Source: Azolla caroliniana
Lineage: Eukaryota > Polypodiophyta
NCBI GenBank assembly: GCA_043228905.1
Contig: JBHGNT010000011.1
Span: forward strand, 10,044,001-10,108,000
Direction of reading: 5' to 3'
Length of the DNA: 64,000 nt
How positions within the stretch are numbered: the stretch's first letter is position 1; every line of letters begins with the position of its first letter. A program made the translations under genes and the position numbers. This document shows, piece by piece, positions 1-11,444 of the stretch. The notes under the pieces were generated by a model. The model made no database searches. It had not been told where the DNA came from and saw only the letters and a program-made list of their open reading frames with translations.

Positions 1-501
1 CAACCCATGCACATTTAGAGTGCATAAAAACTTTATTTAGAAGAAAAACGCAAAGGAAAAGTTACTCATGCACGTCTAGAGTGCATGAGCACTATATTTA
101 GAAATTAAAAGCATGGTAGAAAAAGCTATTCAGGGACATCTAGTTTGCATGAACACTTTAGAAAAGCATTATGCTATGTTTAGCCTCTTCCATCACTATG
201 TAAGGAAGAGAGAAAGATGTATATGGTGGTTGAATTTTTTTTAAGGGTTGATTAATATATTATATTCGTGGGATTCACGAATTTGCCATCTATTTCTCTC
301 TTGCAATCTAAATTTATATTCTTTCCTAAAACATCAATTAATACACTATACTCGTGGGATTCACAAGTTTCCTATCTCTCTTTCTTATAATCTATTCATA
401 TTCATAATTAAAATCGTCTCAAATTCTTCCTCCTCCTAGTCCAAAACCCCAACGGTTCTCACCCGACTCACGAAAACGATCCGGCGCCGAAAGACACGAC
501 A
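1..501 (+). repeat. Gypsy-A 5' LTR, cut by the window edge
   Basis: Base 1 aligns with base 14706 of the complete 3' LTR (14468-15207), so the first 238 bp of this LTR lie off the window. The end is fixed by the terminal CACGACA at 495-501, after which a 4-nt spacer and a primer site follow. The two copies differ by scattered substitutions and small indels, so the element is not recent. The same LTR family recurs at 44558-45279 (reverse), 48081-48813 and, shortened, at 53128-53341. Confidence 0.9.
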
Positions 502-505
502 CATT

Positions 506-523
506 TGGTGAACCCGACGTGAA
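506..523 (+). other. Primer-binding site, tRNA-Trp type (Gypsy-A)
   Basis: TGGTGAACCCGACGTGAA starts four bases after the LTR. Its complement ends in CCA and, from memory of plant tRNA genes, matches the 3' 18 nt of plant tRNA-Trp. The same site occurs at 53347-53364 and, on the minus strand, at 40169-40186. The family therefore probably primes reverse transcription from tRNA-Trp, not initiator tRNA-Met. Confidence 0.75.
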
Positions 524-539
524 CACGAGTGGCAAGGAG

Positions 540-1507
540 ATGGAAAATCAACAAGAGGCTAACAATATGATGACAATGTTCGAGCGGATGCTACAAGAAC
601 AACACGTGATGTCGAAGATTGTGTCGGCGACAGAGCGGCTTGTGCAACGGAACGGGCAATTCAACCGAAAGGATGTGTCACGTTATTTGAGGGACTACAG
701 GGCAGAAATGCTACGGTGTGGAATATCAGAAGGATTGCAAGTGACATCCTTCAATCGGGTGGCTACAGACGGGCTTCAAGGGTGTATCCATAGATTATGA
801 CAACAAAATCCGACGTGGGAAGTGTTTGAAGAAGCGCTGAAGACCACGTTTGTTATCGAGGACTCTTCCACGGCAAAGTGGAGGGGATTTGAAGATTGGG
901 TGGAAATGCTAGACAAGGGGTTGAAGGTCCTCGATGTGTTTTCGGCATTCGAAAGTTGATTCGGGAGGTTGTCCATGAGAGATCAAGCTATCTCGCACCA
1001 GACAAAGTGATCATGTTCTTACGAGTTGTGGACGTCCGGGATTGGAAAGACCTTGGAGTGCTTCTAGAGGACACAACTAATGAGAGTGGCCTCACCAATA
1101 CATGGGCAAACGTGCGGGACATCGTTGCGCGATACAAAAAAAGGGGGAAATGGCTTGGTAATGAAGAAAAGAGGGTTTCAAAACCGATTCCGAAACCAAG
1201 TTCTGGATTGGAAGACCATCAACCATGGGCTCGGGAGACTACGTCTGAGAAGGGAATCGATGCAACCACGGTGGAGCAGTTGGTGAAGGAGATGGAGAAT
1301 CTGAAAATTGTAGTGGTGAAGACATCGGAAGACCGTCCCACAATTTCCAAGTATATGGACCATCGGTGCATGTGGTGCGATAGCACTGAACATGATCGGA
1401 AGGATTGCGATGAACACAAGGAGGCGCTACGACGGGATTTTATCTACTACGAGGGAAATCAGATTCATTCGATGGACTCTTGGAAGCCACTCCGGCCAAA
1501 CTTCTGA
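540..1507 (+). pseudogene. gag: Gypsy-A gag (capsid and nucleocapsid), broken
   Basis: The first ATG (540) begins MENQQEANNMM, 16 bp after the primer site. The reading frame ends at a TGA at 798-800 and homology resumes in other frames from about 800 to 1507. The order matches the better-preserved gag of Gypsy-E (40145 downwards) and Gypsy-I (53399-53965): an N-terminal YLRDYRAEM-type segment, a tryptophan-containing central capsid region, then a CCHC zinc knuckle (C-X2-C-X4-H-X4-C) at 1367-1408. Gag would form the particle that packages element RNA; this copy cannot encode an intact one. The frame from 1480 overlaps the end and carries the protease. Confidence 0.85.
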
Positions 1508-2580
1508 AAAGGCGGCATGAAGAAGGTCCTAGAGGAGGAGATAGCGGCGAAAAGCAATTATGCGACAACCGCGGGAATACGTGTGGGGGAGTCATCTGGA
1601 GCAAAGACATCTTTTGGCCAGAAGTGCTAGAAATCTCGGAGAAAGCCGACTTTGATGAAATCCAGAGCACCGCAGAAGGCATTCAGGAAGCTACGGGATG
1701 GGAGTGCCCCGTAGATAAGAATAGCATACATGCGTTATGTCAATTGCATGAGGTGTATGTAGATGAGAAACGACGGCGCACGGATGATGCGGTTGGTCCA
1801 TCAAAGACACCGGAGAGCGGGAACTCCGAAGAGAAGGGGAAAGGAAAAACAATTCCGGCATTTAAACTCGCTTCAGACATCGAACAACGAACAAACCTAA
1901 AGAAGGTGTTCGAAGAGAGAATCCTTGATAGTCGGGTGGAATTTTCTCTCTGGGAATTACTCGGAATAGCGAAGAAGGAGTTCCATGATCTTCTTATGGA
2001 TCTCGTAAAAAGAAAAAGACAAACTATGGAGGAAAATTTTCCAAGGGTCAATGCGAATACCGTTCTAATGAATGACACAGAAGTGGAGGATGAAATTCTG
2101 AGCTCCCACTACACAAGGCCACACTGGGCACACACAACTACAGAGACTCCGGTACGAATCGGAAACATCAAAGAGCCCGTACTAGCATTGATTGATCACG
2201 GGTCAGAGATCAATTTGATGTCCAAGGAGTTCTACCAGAAGGGGAAGTGGCCTATAAACACCAACCATGGATGGAAGATCCAGGCAGCCACAAAAGCCAC
2301 GAAAGATCTATTTGCGGCTTGTCCGGATGTGACAGTGAAGATCAGAGATGTGGAGATTGACCAAAATTTCTTCGTGCAAGATGAGGTCTCACATTCCGTG
2401 ATCCTTGGGCAACCCTTTATCCCAGCTTCACGGATGGAGACAAAGGTGCTTGATAGCGGAGCGGCTTTTGCACGAATTCGGAGCCAAAGCGAAGGGAAAA
2501 CCGTCCAATTCCTAACTGTGCCATTGAATCACGAAAGGAACAAGAGAGAGCTCTTGTCCCAAACAAAGATGGATTTTTAA
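1480..2580 (+). pseudogene. pol: Gypsy-A protease region, open 366-codon frame
   Basis: This open frame overlaps the gag end in another frame and stops at TAA 2578-2580. The first half is charged linker. The second half is a retropepsin-like domain: the active-site stretch reads LALIDHGSEINLMS (catalytic Asp codon 2194-2196), followed about 70 residues later by an ILGQPF motif typical of the protease flap and C-terminal region. The usual D-[ST]-G is D-H-G here, and Gypsy-E has the same DHGSE, so this is a lineage feature and not decay. The protease would cleave Gag-Pol. After 2580 the internal sequence continues about 150 bp to the Element-K insertion at 2736. Confidence 0.8.
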
Positions 2581-2750
2581 AGCGGACTGTTGCGGAGTGG
2601 GGAAGTGATAGTCCGAGAAGCCCTGATACCCCACACAGGAACAAAACTCTCGGAGCAAAACAAGTACGAATCGGTCCGGATGGGGCATCTACATACACGG
2701 CCGTAACTGGAGTAATGAAGAAAGAATTCCGAAAGCCCGGGGGCTCCACT

Positions 2751-3772
2751 ATATATAAGAAGGTTGTATCACGTGCGTTCATGACATCATTTATAAACCC
2801 CTTATACATATGTTTTTTACTATTTTAGTGACCCTTGTGTAGAAAAACGATTAATAAAAATACCCCTTATTACGAATATATTTTTTGATAACCACCCATT
2901 TTAAATACCCTTACATATAAAATATACATGCACACATAGTTTCTATTCCTAGAAAGGATCAATGATCGTCTTTACAATTGATGACTCGCAAAATTATGAA
3001 TCAACATTAGACATCATATGCAAATTCCTAGAAATGTTTCATCAAGTGCCACATAGATTGAAAACACAGTGTGTAAAGTATAAAGTAATGCACACACACT
3101 TAGGAAACATTACCCAAAAACACTAGAGGTATAACATATATAAGCCACAGATAAGTTTTTGTTTTTAGTTTATTGAGACGTATGAAGAATATAGAGTGAT
3201 AAAAAACAATGTAATTTGCAATAAAACAATCTTGAACTTGACATATATATCTCAAAAAGCACACATGGAACAATCTAAAATGCATATCAATAATGAAATT
3301 ACTAACAAATTAACATTATGTTTGGTTTCATGGATAGACTCATATGAAGCCATAACATTATTTTTTCTCAAACACATTGATCAAACAAATGGCAACCTAC
3401 TTCATATTTCCATTTGAAATGTAAGACATCATCTATTCACACATTCTTACCCAAATCAAAATGAAATCAAATAAATCATTTTGTTATTGCAATGTCTACT
3501 TAAAAAACTTATTACAATAAAGGTTGCCCTTATAAAGATCAACTATATAAAAAGAAAACCCTAAGAAGTTCATTTTAGGATATAAATTTCATGTTGTTTC
3601 CATCTTCAACGTTGGACCTGTATTATAACATGTAACAACAAAGGCAAGAAAACTTAATATACATGGAAGTAAATAATATCTTAAAGAAATCAGAAAATAT
3701 ACCGTAGGTTTATATTTGGTTTCTACTCTTTTCTCCTTTTCCTATTAAAATAAAAGGCATAAATATTAAGTT
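2751..3772. other. AT-rich subterminal region of Element-K, no gene
   Basis: This stretch is AT-rich and non-coding in all frames. Parts of it (for example around 3196-3400) reappear reverse-complemented at about 56340-56540 in the second Element-K copy. Repeats of the form AATACCCTTA near 2860-2920 resemble those near the right end (9690-9750) and could be transposase-binding subterminal repeats. Confidence 0.55.
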
Positions 3773-4399
3773 ACATGGTATGTTTGTATGTGGTATGCAT
3801 GTGTGTTGTATGTTATGTTTGTGTGTGTGTGTGTGTATGTTCCATACATCATATATGTTTGTATGTGGTATGCATGTGTGTTGTGTGTTATGTTTGTGTG
3901 CGTGTATGTATGCATGTGTGTATGTGTGTTATGTTTGTGTGTGTACATATTGTGTTATGTGTGTATGTATGTATGTGTTATATGTGTATATAGGTATTGT
4001 ATGGATTGTATTGTTTGTATGTGGTATGCATGTGTGTCGTGTGTTATGTTTGTGTGTGTGTATGTATGTTTCATACATCATATATGTTTGTATGTGGTAT
4101 GCATGTGTGTTGTGTGTTATGTTTGTGCGTGTGTATGTATGTTCCATACATCATATATGTTTGTATGTGGTATGCATGTGTGTTGTGTGTTATGTTTGTG
4201 TGTGTACATATTGTGTTATGTGTGTATATGTGTATCATGTATGTATGTATGTGTTATTATATGTGTATATAGGTATTGTATGGATTGTATTGCATGTGTA
4301 TATAGGTATGTGTGTATGTATGTACATATTGTATTTTATTTTATTTAATTGCATTTTGTGTGTGTGTATGTATGTACATATCGTGTATGTGTGTATATG

Positions 4400-4854
4400 T
4401 GAAAAGAATGGCGTGCGGAAGCAATTTAGGGAAAAACCGAACAACTGAAAACGCAGGTTTAGTGGAAAGCTTAGGTTCGCACAGTACGCATGGGAGAGAC
4501 AGAGAGAGAGTAAACACAAGAACTTAATTCCAAAAGATAATACTCAATCTGTACATAGGATGTGCTCAGTGAGCACTTTTATACAAGCCCTGACAATCGG
4601 GTTGACACAAGTACTGACAGTACTCGACTGCTCATAAATGAGCCTCGACTCTTACTCCCAAAACTATTCCTTACAAGGAATATCTCTCTAACGGCCTTTC
4701 GGTTTACGCATCGATACGGCCTTCCTACGCACCGGTCTGCGTACTGTTTTACGCATCTGTTTTACGCACCGGTCCGCCTAACCGATCGGTCCCAACCGAT
4801 CCGGTCCTTGGCTTGCTCAGCCGATCCGGCCGATGTTGAGCTTGTCTCTCAACA
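4400..4854 (-). repeat. Solo copia LTR (copia-C family) inside Element-K
   Basis: The sequence from TGAAAAGAATGGCG to TCTCTCAACA matches the copia-C LTRs (17824-18238, 28379-28768) along its length, including the GGGAGAGACAGAGAGAG tract. It is flanked by 5-bp duplications ATATG (4395-4399 and 4855-4859). No internal sequence remains, so two LTRs probably recombined. Orientation is the same as copia-C. Confidence 0.85.
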
Positions 4855-5512
4855 ATATGTGTATGTATGTATGCATTATATGTGTATATAGGTATTGTAT
4901 GGATTGCATTGCATGTGTATATAGGTATGTGTGTTTTATGTACATATTGTATTGTATTTTATTTAATTGCATTTATTGTATGTATAGCATGTATGTTATG
5001 TTTGTGTGTGTGTATGTATGTTCCGTACTACATATATATGTGTCCATATGTATATGTATATTCTACACATGTGTGTGTGTGTGTGTATGTATTGTATTGT
5101 ATTCCATGTGTATGTATATATGTCTGTACATATTGTATTGTGTGTATGTGCTATATGTGTAAATGTGTATGTATGTAAGTGTATATATGTGTATATAGGT
5201 ATGTGTGTGTGTATGTACATATTGTATTGTAATGTATTAATTTCGTTTATTGTATGTATGGCATGTGTGTATGATTGTATATGTTATATGTGTGTGTGTG
5301 TATGTATGTAAATATTGTATTGTAATGTATGTATGGCTTGTGTGTATGATTGTATATGTTATGTGTGTGTGTGTTTATGTATGTATGTATGTATGTACAC
5401 GTGTGTGTGTCTCTCTCTCTAAGAATTTATGTGTTGGTTTATGTATGTGTGCATTATGTATGTATGATGTTTGTACTTATGTGCACCTGTAAAATATTTG
5501 TAGAGTAGTTGT

Positions 5513-5835
5513 GGCAGCCCCGACAGAGAATAATGGTGAGCAAAAGCGGCACTACAAGGTGAGTGGCGGCGGCAGCAAAATGAGAACAAAGGCGGCGGCG
5601 GCCAAACAATAATGGAGGCGGCAAAATGAGATCAAAGGCAGCAAAACGAGGACAAAAACAACAAGGGGAGAAGAGCCAACAACGGCAATGAGGAGAGAAG
5701 AGGAGGGAGCAAAGGAGGAGGCGGCAAAACGAGATCAAAGGCACCAAAACAAGGACAAAAACAACAAGGGGAGAAGAGTTGACGACGGCAATGAGGAGAG
5801 AAGAGGAGGGAGCAAAGGATGCGGCAAAAATCTAA
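5513..5835 (+). repeat. GA-rich imperfect tandem repeat in Element-K
   Basis: Purine-rich repeats of GGCGGCAAAACGAGATCAAAGG and GGGGAGAAGAG units (period roughly 100 bp) separate the two microsatellite blocks. The left boundary (about 5470-5531) matches, reversed, the left limit of the second Element-K copy near 55255. No coding potential is convincing. Confidence 0.6.
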
Positions 5836-6251
5836 ATTAAAAAAAGATGAATGTTTGAATGTTATGTATGTATGTGCACATAATATATGCATGTATGTAT
5901 GAATGAATGAATATATGAATGTACATATGTAATATGTAATGTATGTATATTTGTATGTGTGTGTGGATATTTGTTTGTAATATGTAAGTATGTGTATGTA
6001 CATGTAGCAATGTATAAAGGACTATATATGTATGTCCATATACATATGTGTATGCATATATGCATATGCAAATGTACATGATTCAATGTGTATGGAAATG
6101 TGATTGTAATATGTGCATAATATATATGTATATATACGTGTATGTATATGTAGCAATGTATAAATGAATATATGTATGGCCATGTACAAATGTACATATG
6201 CGTATGCATATATCCATATGTAATGTATGTGTATGTATAAAAGACTATATG

Positions 6252-6292
<41 letters not shown>

Positions 6293-8539
6293 ATGTATGT
6301 ATGTGTGTATATATCTAATATATGTATGTATGTGCGTATGTGTATGTACATGTAGCAATGTATAAAAGACTATATGTATGTCCATGTACGAATGTACATA
6401 CGTGTATGCATATATGCATATGTCATGTATATATGTATGTGTATGCATATATATGACAATGTACATGATTCAATGTAATATATGAATGTGTGATGGTAAT
6501 ATATGCATATGCAATGTATGTGTGTACATGTATGAATGTACATATGTGTATATATGTAATATGTAATGTATGTATGTTTGTATGTGCAACAATGTATGCA
6601 TATATGCATACTTGAGTGTGTGGATGTTTGTTCATAATATTTATGTATGTGTATGTATATATGTATGTATTGTAGTTTGTGATGATATGTATGTACATAT
6701 GTAATGTATGTATGTATGTGTATGCATGTATGTAATGTATGTATATATGTGTATGGATGTATGTTTGTAAAACTTATAACATTGTAGGCATATGTACGTA
6801 TATATATGGTGGCATGTGGAATATGTATGTATGTATATGTATGCATATATGTATATGTCAATATACATGATTCAATGAGTATGAATGTGTTTGTACTATG
6901 TGCATAATATGTATGTATATATCCAATGTATGTATGTGTGTGTGTGTGTGTGTGGTCATACGTATATAAATGTATGAATGTATGTACGTGTATCTATGTA
7001 ATGTATTTATGTATGTATATTTTTGGGATATTTTCATGTTTAGTACATATGTATATGGCTTGTATATGGATGTATGTTTGTAATATGTACGTAATATACA
7101 TGTATATATCCAATGTATGTGTAAGTATACATATATGTATCTAATGTGTGTGTCTGTGTGTGTGTATATGTAAGTATTGTGGTATGTATGGTCCAATATA
7201 ATCTATATATATGGTGATATGTGGAATATGTATGTACATATGTAATATATCTATGTATGTGTAAATTTGTATATTGTGTAATAAGTATGGATTATATGCT
7301 ATGTAATATCTAATTTATTTATGTGTAAGTATACATATACATATGTAATGTGTGTGTGTGTGTATATGTAAGTATTGTGGTTTGTATGGTTCAATATAAT
7401 CTATACATATATATGGTGATATGTGGAATATGTATGTACATATGTAATATATCTATATATGTATATATGTAATTTATGTATGTGTAAATTTGTATATTGT
7501 ATAATAGGTATGGATTATATACTATGTCATATCTAATTTATTTATGTGTGTGTGCACGTGTATATATATGTAATATATGTAACTTGTTTATAAGTATGAA
7601 GATTTGTATATATATAGACTTATAGTATGTAATCTTAGGTATTAATATGTATGTGTATGTGTATATATATATAATATAATAGATAATTTATTTTTGTGTG
7701 TTTTGTATGTATATATGCTTTTGTGTATGTATTATGTATATATGTATGTCAATATATATGGATGATTCTAATCTATATGCAATATGTAATGCATGCATGT
7801 ATGTGTATGTACATATTTACATATGGTAATATATATTTGTACATATATTTATGTTTAGTCAATATGCAAGTATAAATGGGTGTAATGTATGTATATACAT
7901 ATTCATGGATATAGGTATATATGCATGTGTGATATATGAATGTAGGTATATATGCATGTATATGATATGCATGTGTTATGTTTGTGTGTGTATGTATGTA
8001 CATATTGTATTATATGTATGTATGGAATGTGTGTATATGTGTATGTATGTGTATATATACAATATGTAATTTATTTTTGTGTGTTTGGTTTGTATATTTG
8101 CATTTGTATATAATTGTGTGTATAATAATATACGTGTGTAATATGTAATATATAAAATATGTTTGTAAGGATGTGTATATATATATGTAATATGTAATTT
8201 TTATGTATGTATTATGTATATATGTATGTCAATATATATGGCCGATTTTAATATGTATGTAGTATGTAATGCATGTATGTACATATTTACATATAGTAAT
8301 ATATTTTTGTACATATTGTGAAATGCACATAAGAGATCAAAAACCAGTCTACTTAGCTTCTTACTTCTTAATCAATTTATAGTTGATACAACGAAACCCA
8401 TTTGGGTTGGGTTGGGTTGGCTAAACATGGTGTGCTAAAAGGGTGGGTCAACTTGAGCACACGCATCCTAAAAAGGGTGAGCTAAAAGGGTGGCACAAAG
8501 GAACACATGCACACCACATTTCCCCCCTGCGAGAAACAA

Positions 8540-9030
8540 GAGATTGAGGGGCATGAGTGACCATGTGTGGTCCTTGCCGGGAACTGGAACGGTCCTCGCT
8601 AAGAGTTGGAACACGAACACCAACGGGCGTGAGCAACCATGTTGTCCTCACCGAGAATTGGAACACGAACGAGTGAGTGACCATGTGGCCCTCACCGGGA
8701 ACTGGAACATGAACAACAACGGGCATGAGCGACCATGTCGGTCCTCACCGGGATCTGGAACACGAACAATAGTTGGAGTGAGCGGCCATGTGCGGTCCTC
8801 ACCGGAGACTGGAACACAAACGGGAGTGAGCGGCCATGTGCGGCCCTCATCGAGAACTCGAACACGAACGGGCATGAGCGACCATGCGGCCCTCACCAGG
8901 AACTAGAACACGAACACCAATGGGAGTGAGCAGCCATGTGTGGCCCTCATCGGGAACTCGAACACCAACGGGAGTGTGAGTGGCCTTGTGTGGCCCTCAT
9001 CGGGAACACGAACACGAACACGAACACGAA
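8540..9030. repeat. Minisatellite inside the miniature LTR element
   Basis: Roughly eight degenerate units of about 50-60 bp, each with a GAACTGGAACACGAAC core, an ACGGGCGTGAGCGACCATG core and a GTCCTCACCGG core. The open frames across it are produced by the repeat and look non-coding. Confidence 0.8.
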
Positions 9031-9227
9031 AGAAACTAAAAAATAGAGACAATGAAGCGATGTTGATGATGAAGCGGTGGATATCGGGAGGCCTAACTAG
9101 GGAACTAAGGCGGTGCTAATAGAAGAGATACTACTACAAGAGACTAACAAGAGTGTCGGTGATGGTGGTGAGGGCGATGCTACCTACGAAGCGGAAGAGG
9201 CGGATGCTTGGATGTGGGGGACTGGTA

Positions 9228-9243
9228 CCCCACATCTCCACCA
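9228..9243 (-). other. Primer-binding site, tRNA-Ala type (TRIM)
   Basis: Plus-strand CCCCACATCTCCACCA, three bases before the right LTR, reads as TGGTGGAGATGTGGGG on the minus strand. From memory it matches the 3' end of plant tRNA-Ala with about one mismatch. It fixes the element's orientation. Confidence 0.6.
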
Positions 9244-9842
9244 ATATGTGAAATGCACATAAGAGATTAAAAACCAATCTACTTAGCTTCTTACTTCCTA
9301 ATCAATTTATAGTTGATACAACGAAACCCATTTGGGTTGGGTTGGGTTGGGTTGGCTAAACATGGTGTGCTAAAAGGGTGGGTCAACTTGAGCACACGCA
9401 TCCTAAAAAGGGTGAGCTAAAAGGGTGGCACAAAGGAACACATGCACACCACAATATATTTATGTTTAGTCAGCATGCATGTATAAATTGGTGTAATGTA
9501 TGTATATACATATTCATGGACATAATATTTGAATGTAGGTATATATGGATACATGCATATATATGTATGTATGTATGTATATATATATGCGACTTCAAAT
9601 TTGAGTATTGTTTGCATAATATATTCTTTACTATCTCATTAAAATATCTAATATTGAATGGGCTTATGTAAAAGAAAATTCCAGCATAATTAATAATACC
9701 CTTATGTAAATATATTTTCAAATCTTTATTAATACCCTTATATATATATATATTTTGTATCTCACTGATTAATTAAAACCCCTTTTGATGAACTCACGTG
9801 CTATCATACAAGTTTTGACAGTGAAGCCCCCGGGTCCGAAAG

Positions 9843-10860
9843 GTGCAAGATGAGTTACGGTCTGCATCAATCATAAAAGAAGACGAAGAGATCGTGGGAG
9901 TAGTCGAAGAAGTGTTCTATGGGAGCACGCTACAACGGCTTGAAGAGGTTGTAGAAGGAAATAGCTAGGGAGACTGGGTAGTCTCGGTGGAATCGGTCGA
10001 GATGTACGATATCATTGCGAAAATGGGGCCGGATGCGCTCCACAAAGAAGAATCAATGGTATGTACAAAATATAAGACTGTAGGAAAGAAGGTGAAACCA
10101 TCTGCGGGACCGCTACCCGCCAATAGCGAACAAAAGAGGAAAGAAGTCTCGAGAGATCCAACACTTTTGAAGTTTGTGGATATTGGACATGCCTTCACGA
10201 ATGAGATCCGGAAGAAACTTCGGATTGGTGGAGGTGGGTTCCTCTTAAAGAATGAAGAAGAACGATTCTGTGAGATGTTGGAGCAACATGGAAAAGCATT
10301 CACATTCACACAAAAAGAGATAGGGTGTGTTGATCCAAAGATAGTGGAGCCGATGTTGATCTTCACGATTGATCATGTGCCGTGGAACTTGAAGCCAATT
10401 CTAGTGCCACGGGCACATATTCTGAAAATCATTGAATTGCTCAAAGAAAAGTTGGTGATGGGGATTTTAGATCCATCAAACGCTCCATATCCAAATCGAT
10501 GGTTTACGGTTCCTAAGAAGAATGGGTCACTCCGATTCATTCAAGATTTGCAACCAGTGAACAAGGTCACGATCCAAAACTCCGGAGTTGGTCCGATAGT
10601 GGACGAATTTGAGGAAGCGTTTGCCGGATGCGCGATATACTCCATCAGAGACCTATACTCCGGGTATGACCAAATCCAACTAGCCATGGAAAGCCGAGAT
10701 ATTACTACAATGCGAACACAGATAGGATTAGTTCGGATGTGCACGCTACCACAAGGAGCAACAAACTAGGTCGCACATATGATGAATGCGATGAACAAGG
10801 TGCTCCGAGACTGCATTCCGGAGATAACAATGTCGTTCCTAGATGACATTCCGATGAAAG
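9843..10860 (+). pseudogene. pol: Gypsy-A reverse transcriptase, N-terminal part
   Basis: An open frame from 9987 to 10769 encodes the linker after protease and the RT fingers and palm: WFTVPKKNGSLRFIQDLQPVN, SGYDQIQLA and LPQGATN motifs are clear. A TAG at 10767-10769 then interrupts the frame; beyond it the catalytic FLDDIPMK motif (two Asp) is readable up to 10860, where a solo LTR interrupts. RT plus RNase H would convert element RNA to DNA. Sequence similarity to Gypsy-E RT (37428-36475) is high and colinear. The copy is dead because of the stop and two insertions. Confidence 0.9.
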
Positions 10861-11115
10861 TGTTGAGAATCGATTCGTAAAACCACAAGATCAAACGATG
10901 CTGAAAATACACTACACAAGCACACGACGACACAATACACAGAGATTTACGTGGAAACCCTAAAAACGGGAGAAAACCGCAGGAGAGCAAAAACTTCACT
11001 ATATAGTGAATGTACAAGACAGAGATTACAACACTTTGATTTTGAGTGTATCACCCACACAAGGTTCTTGGCATCTATTGTTACGCATACAGCTATGGCG
11101 CTGCTCTCTCTCTCC

Positions 11116-11152
<37 letters not shown>

Positions 11153-11444
11153 ACGTCTCTCTTATGCACACTTCTATTGTCATCATATTACTATGTTTGC
11201 CCTAGATGTATATATATACTGATACATCGTGTGGACTATTTACAATTCTAGCCATTGCTACATATCATTACTATTATTATTACTATAATAATAATAATAA
11301 TCTGTTTAAATAATCAACTCTTTGTTGTCGACTCTTCGATTGTCGGCTGTCCGTTATTTCCGAACAGTCGGTTCCTTTGACTCTTCGACTGTCGGCAACT
11401 TTCGAATAGTCGGTTCCTCCCACTGGAGGGACATATCCCCAACA
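10861..11444 (-). repeat. Solo copia LTR in Gypsy-A RT, TSD GAAAG
   Basis: 584 bp from TGTTGAGAATCGATTC to CATATCCCCAACA, flanked by perfect 5-bp duplications GAAAG (10856-10860, 11445-11449). Removing it rejoins the RT frame. It carries a (CT)n tract at about 11104-11148. Orientation is tentatively minus, because the motif GTGGAAACCC followed by GGGAGAAAACC resembles the plus-strand view of the minus-oriented copia-D LTR. Confidence 0.85.

Larger units (their letters stand above)
3773..8312. repeat. Long (TATG/TGTA)n microsatellite with higher-order repeats
   Basis: About 4 kb of TATG, TGTG and TATA steps, interrupted by the solo LTR at 4400-4854 and a GA-rich block at about 5513-5835. It is not uniform. 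From 3773 to about 4250 a unit of roughly 75-80 bp recurs (GTATGTGGTATGCATGTGTG followed by a TTCCATACAT block). A unit containing AGCAATGTATAAA recurs near 6008, 6150 and 6352. A unit of about 190 bp is duplicated at about 7178 and 7368. A longer block (about 7730-8010) is copied at about 8210-9560 around the miniature LTR element. Long open frames here are artefacts of the repeat. Confidence 0.9.
8317..9453 (-). mobile_element. Miniature LTR retrotransposon (TRIM-like), 1.1 kb
   Basis: Two direct repeats of about 200 bp (8317-8518 and 9247-9453) start TGTGAAATGCACATAAG and end CACATGCACACCACA, i.e. TG...CA. They differ at a few bases and by one extra GGGTT unit. The 4-bp duplication ATAT flanks the element, and the empty site GTACATATATTTATG survives in a paralogous copy at 7839-7853. 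A tRNA-like primer site abuts the right repeat and a pyrimidine run (TTTCCCCCC) abuts the left, so the element reads on the minus strand. The 728 bp interior has no gag or pol, only minisatellite. It would depend on another element's proteins. Confidence 0.8.
2736..9834. mobile_element. Element-K: 7.1 kb non-autonomous DNA-transposon-like element
   Basis: The ends are inverted: CCCGGGGGCTCCACT at 2736-2750 and, reading inward from the right end, CCCGGGGGCTTCACT at 9820-9834 (14 of 15 match). Weaker similarity extends inward, with GTAT, CACGTG and GTTCAT blocks shared. Flanking 8-bp direct repeats TCCGAAAG lie at 2728-2735 and 9835-9842. Gypsy-A coding sequence is interrupted across it. A motif like ATACCCTTA recurs near both ends. 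The 8-bp duplication fits hAT-like superfamilies, but no transposase is visible and the TIR is not a classic one. The body is microsatellite DNA plus a solo LTR (4400-4854) and a miniature LTR element (8317-9453). A second partial copy lies at about 55246-56942, reversed. Confidence 0.65.

Noticed and set aside
3766-8069. Many open frames of 60-220 codons rich in Cys, Val, Tyr, Met or in His, Thr, Ile
   Set aside because: They are translations of TATG/TGTG microsatellite in different frames and strands; long open frames arise because the repeat unit lacks stop codons.
8401-8430. TTGGG repeats resembling telomere sequence
   Set aside because: Only three or four GGGTT units inside an LTR, not the plant TTTAGGG repeat and not at an end.
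8448-8929. Overlapping frames of 64-138 codons on both strands
   Set aside because: They lie wholly in the minisatellite of the miniature LTR element, and their repetitive peptide is a by-product of the tandem unit.
2747-9823. Element-K as a CACTA (CMC) transposon, because CACTA and TAGTG-like words occur near its ends
   Set aside because: The CACTA word lies 11 bp inside the real inverted end, no 3-bp duplication is present at that point, and the 8-bp duplication at 2728/9835 fits the outer ends better.
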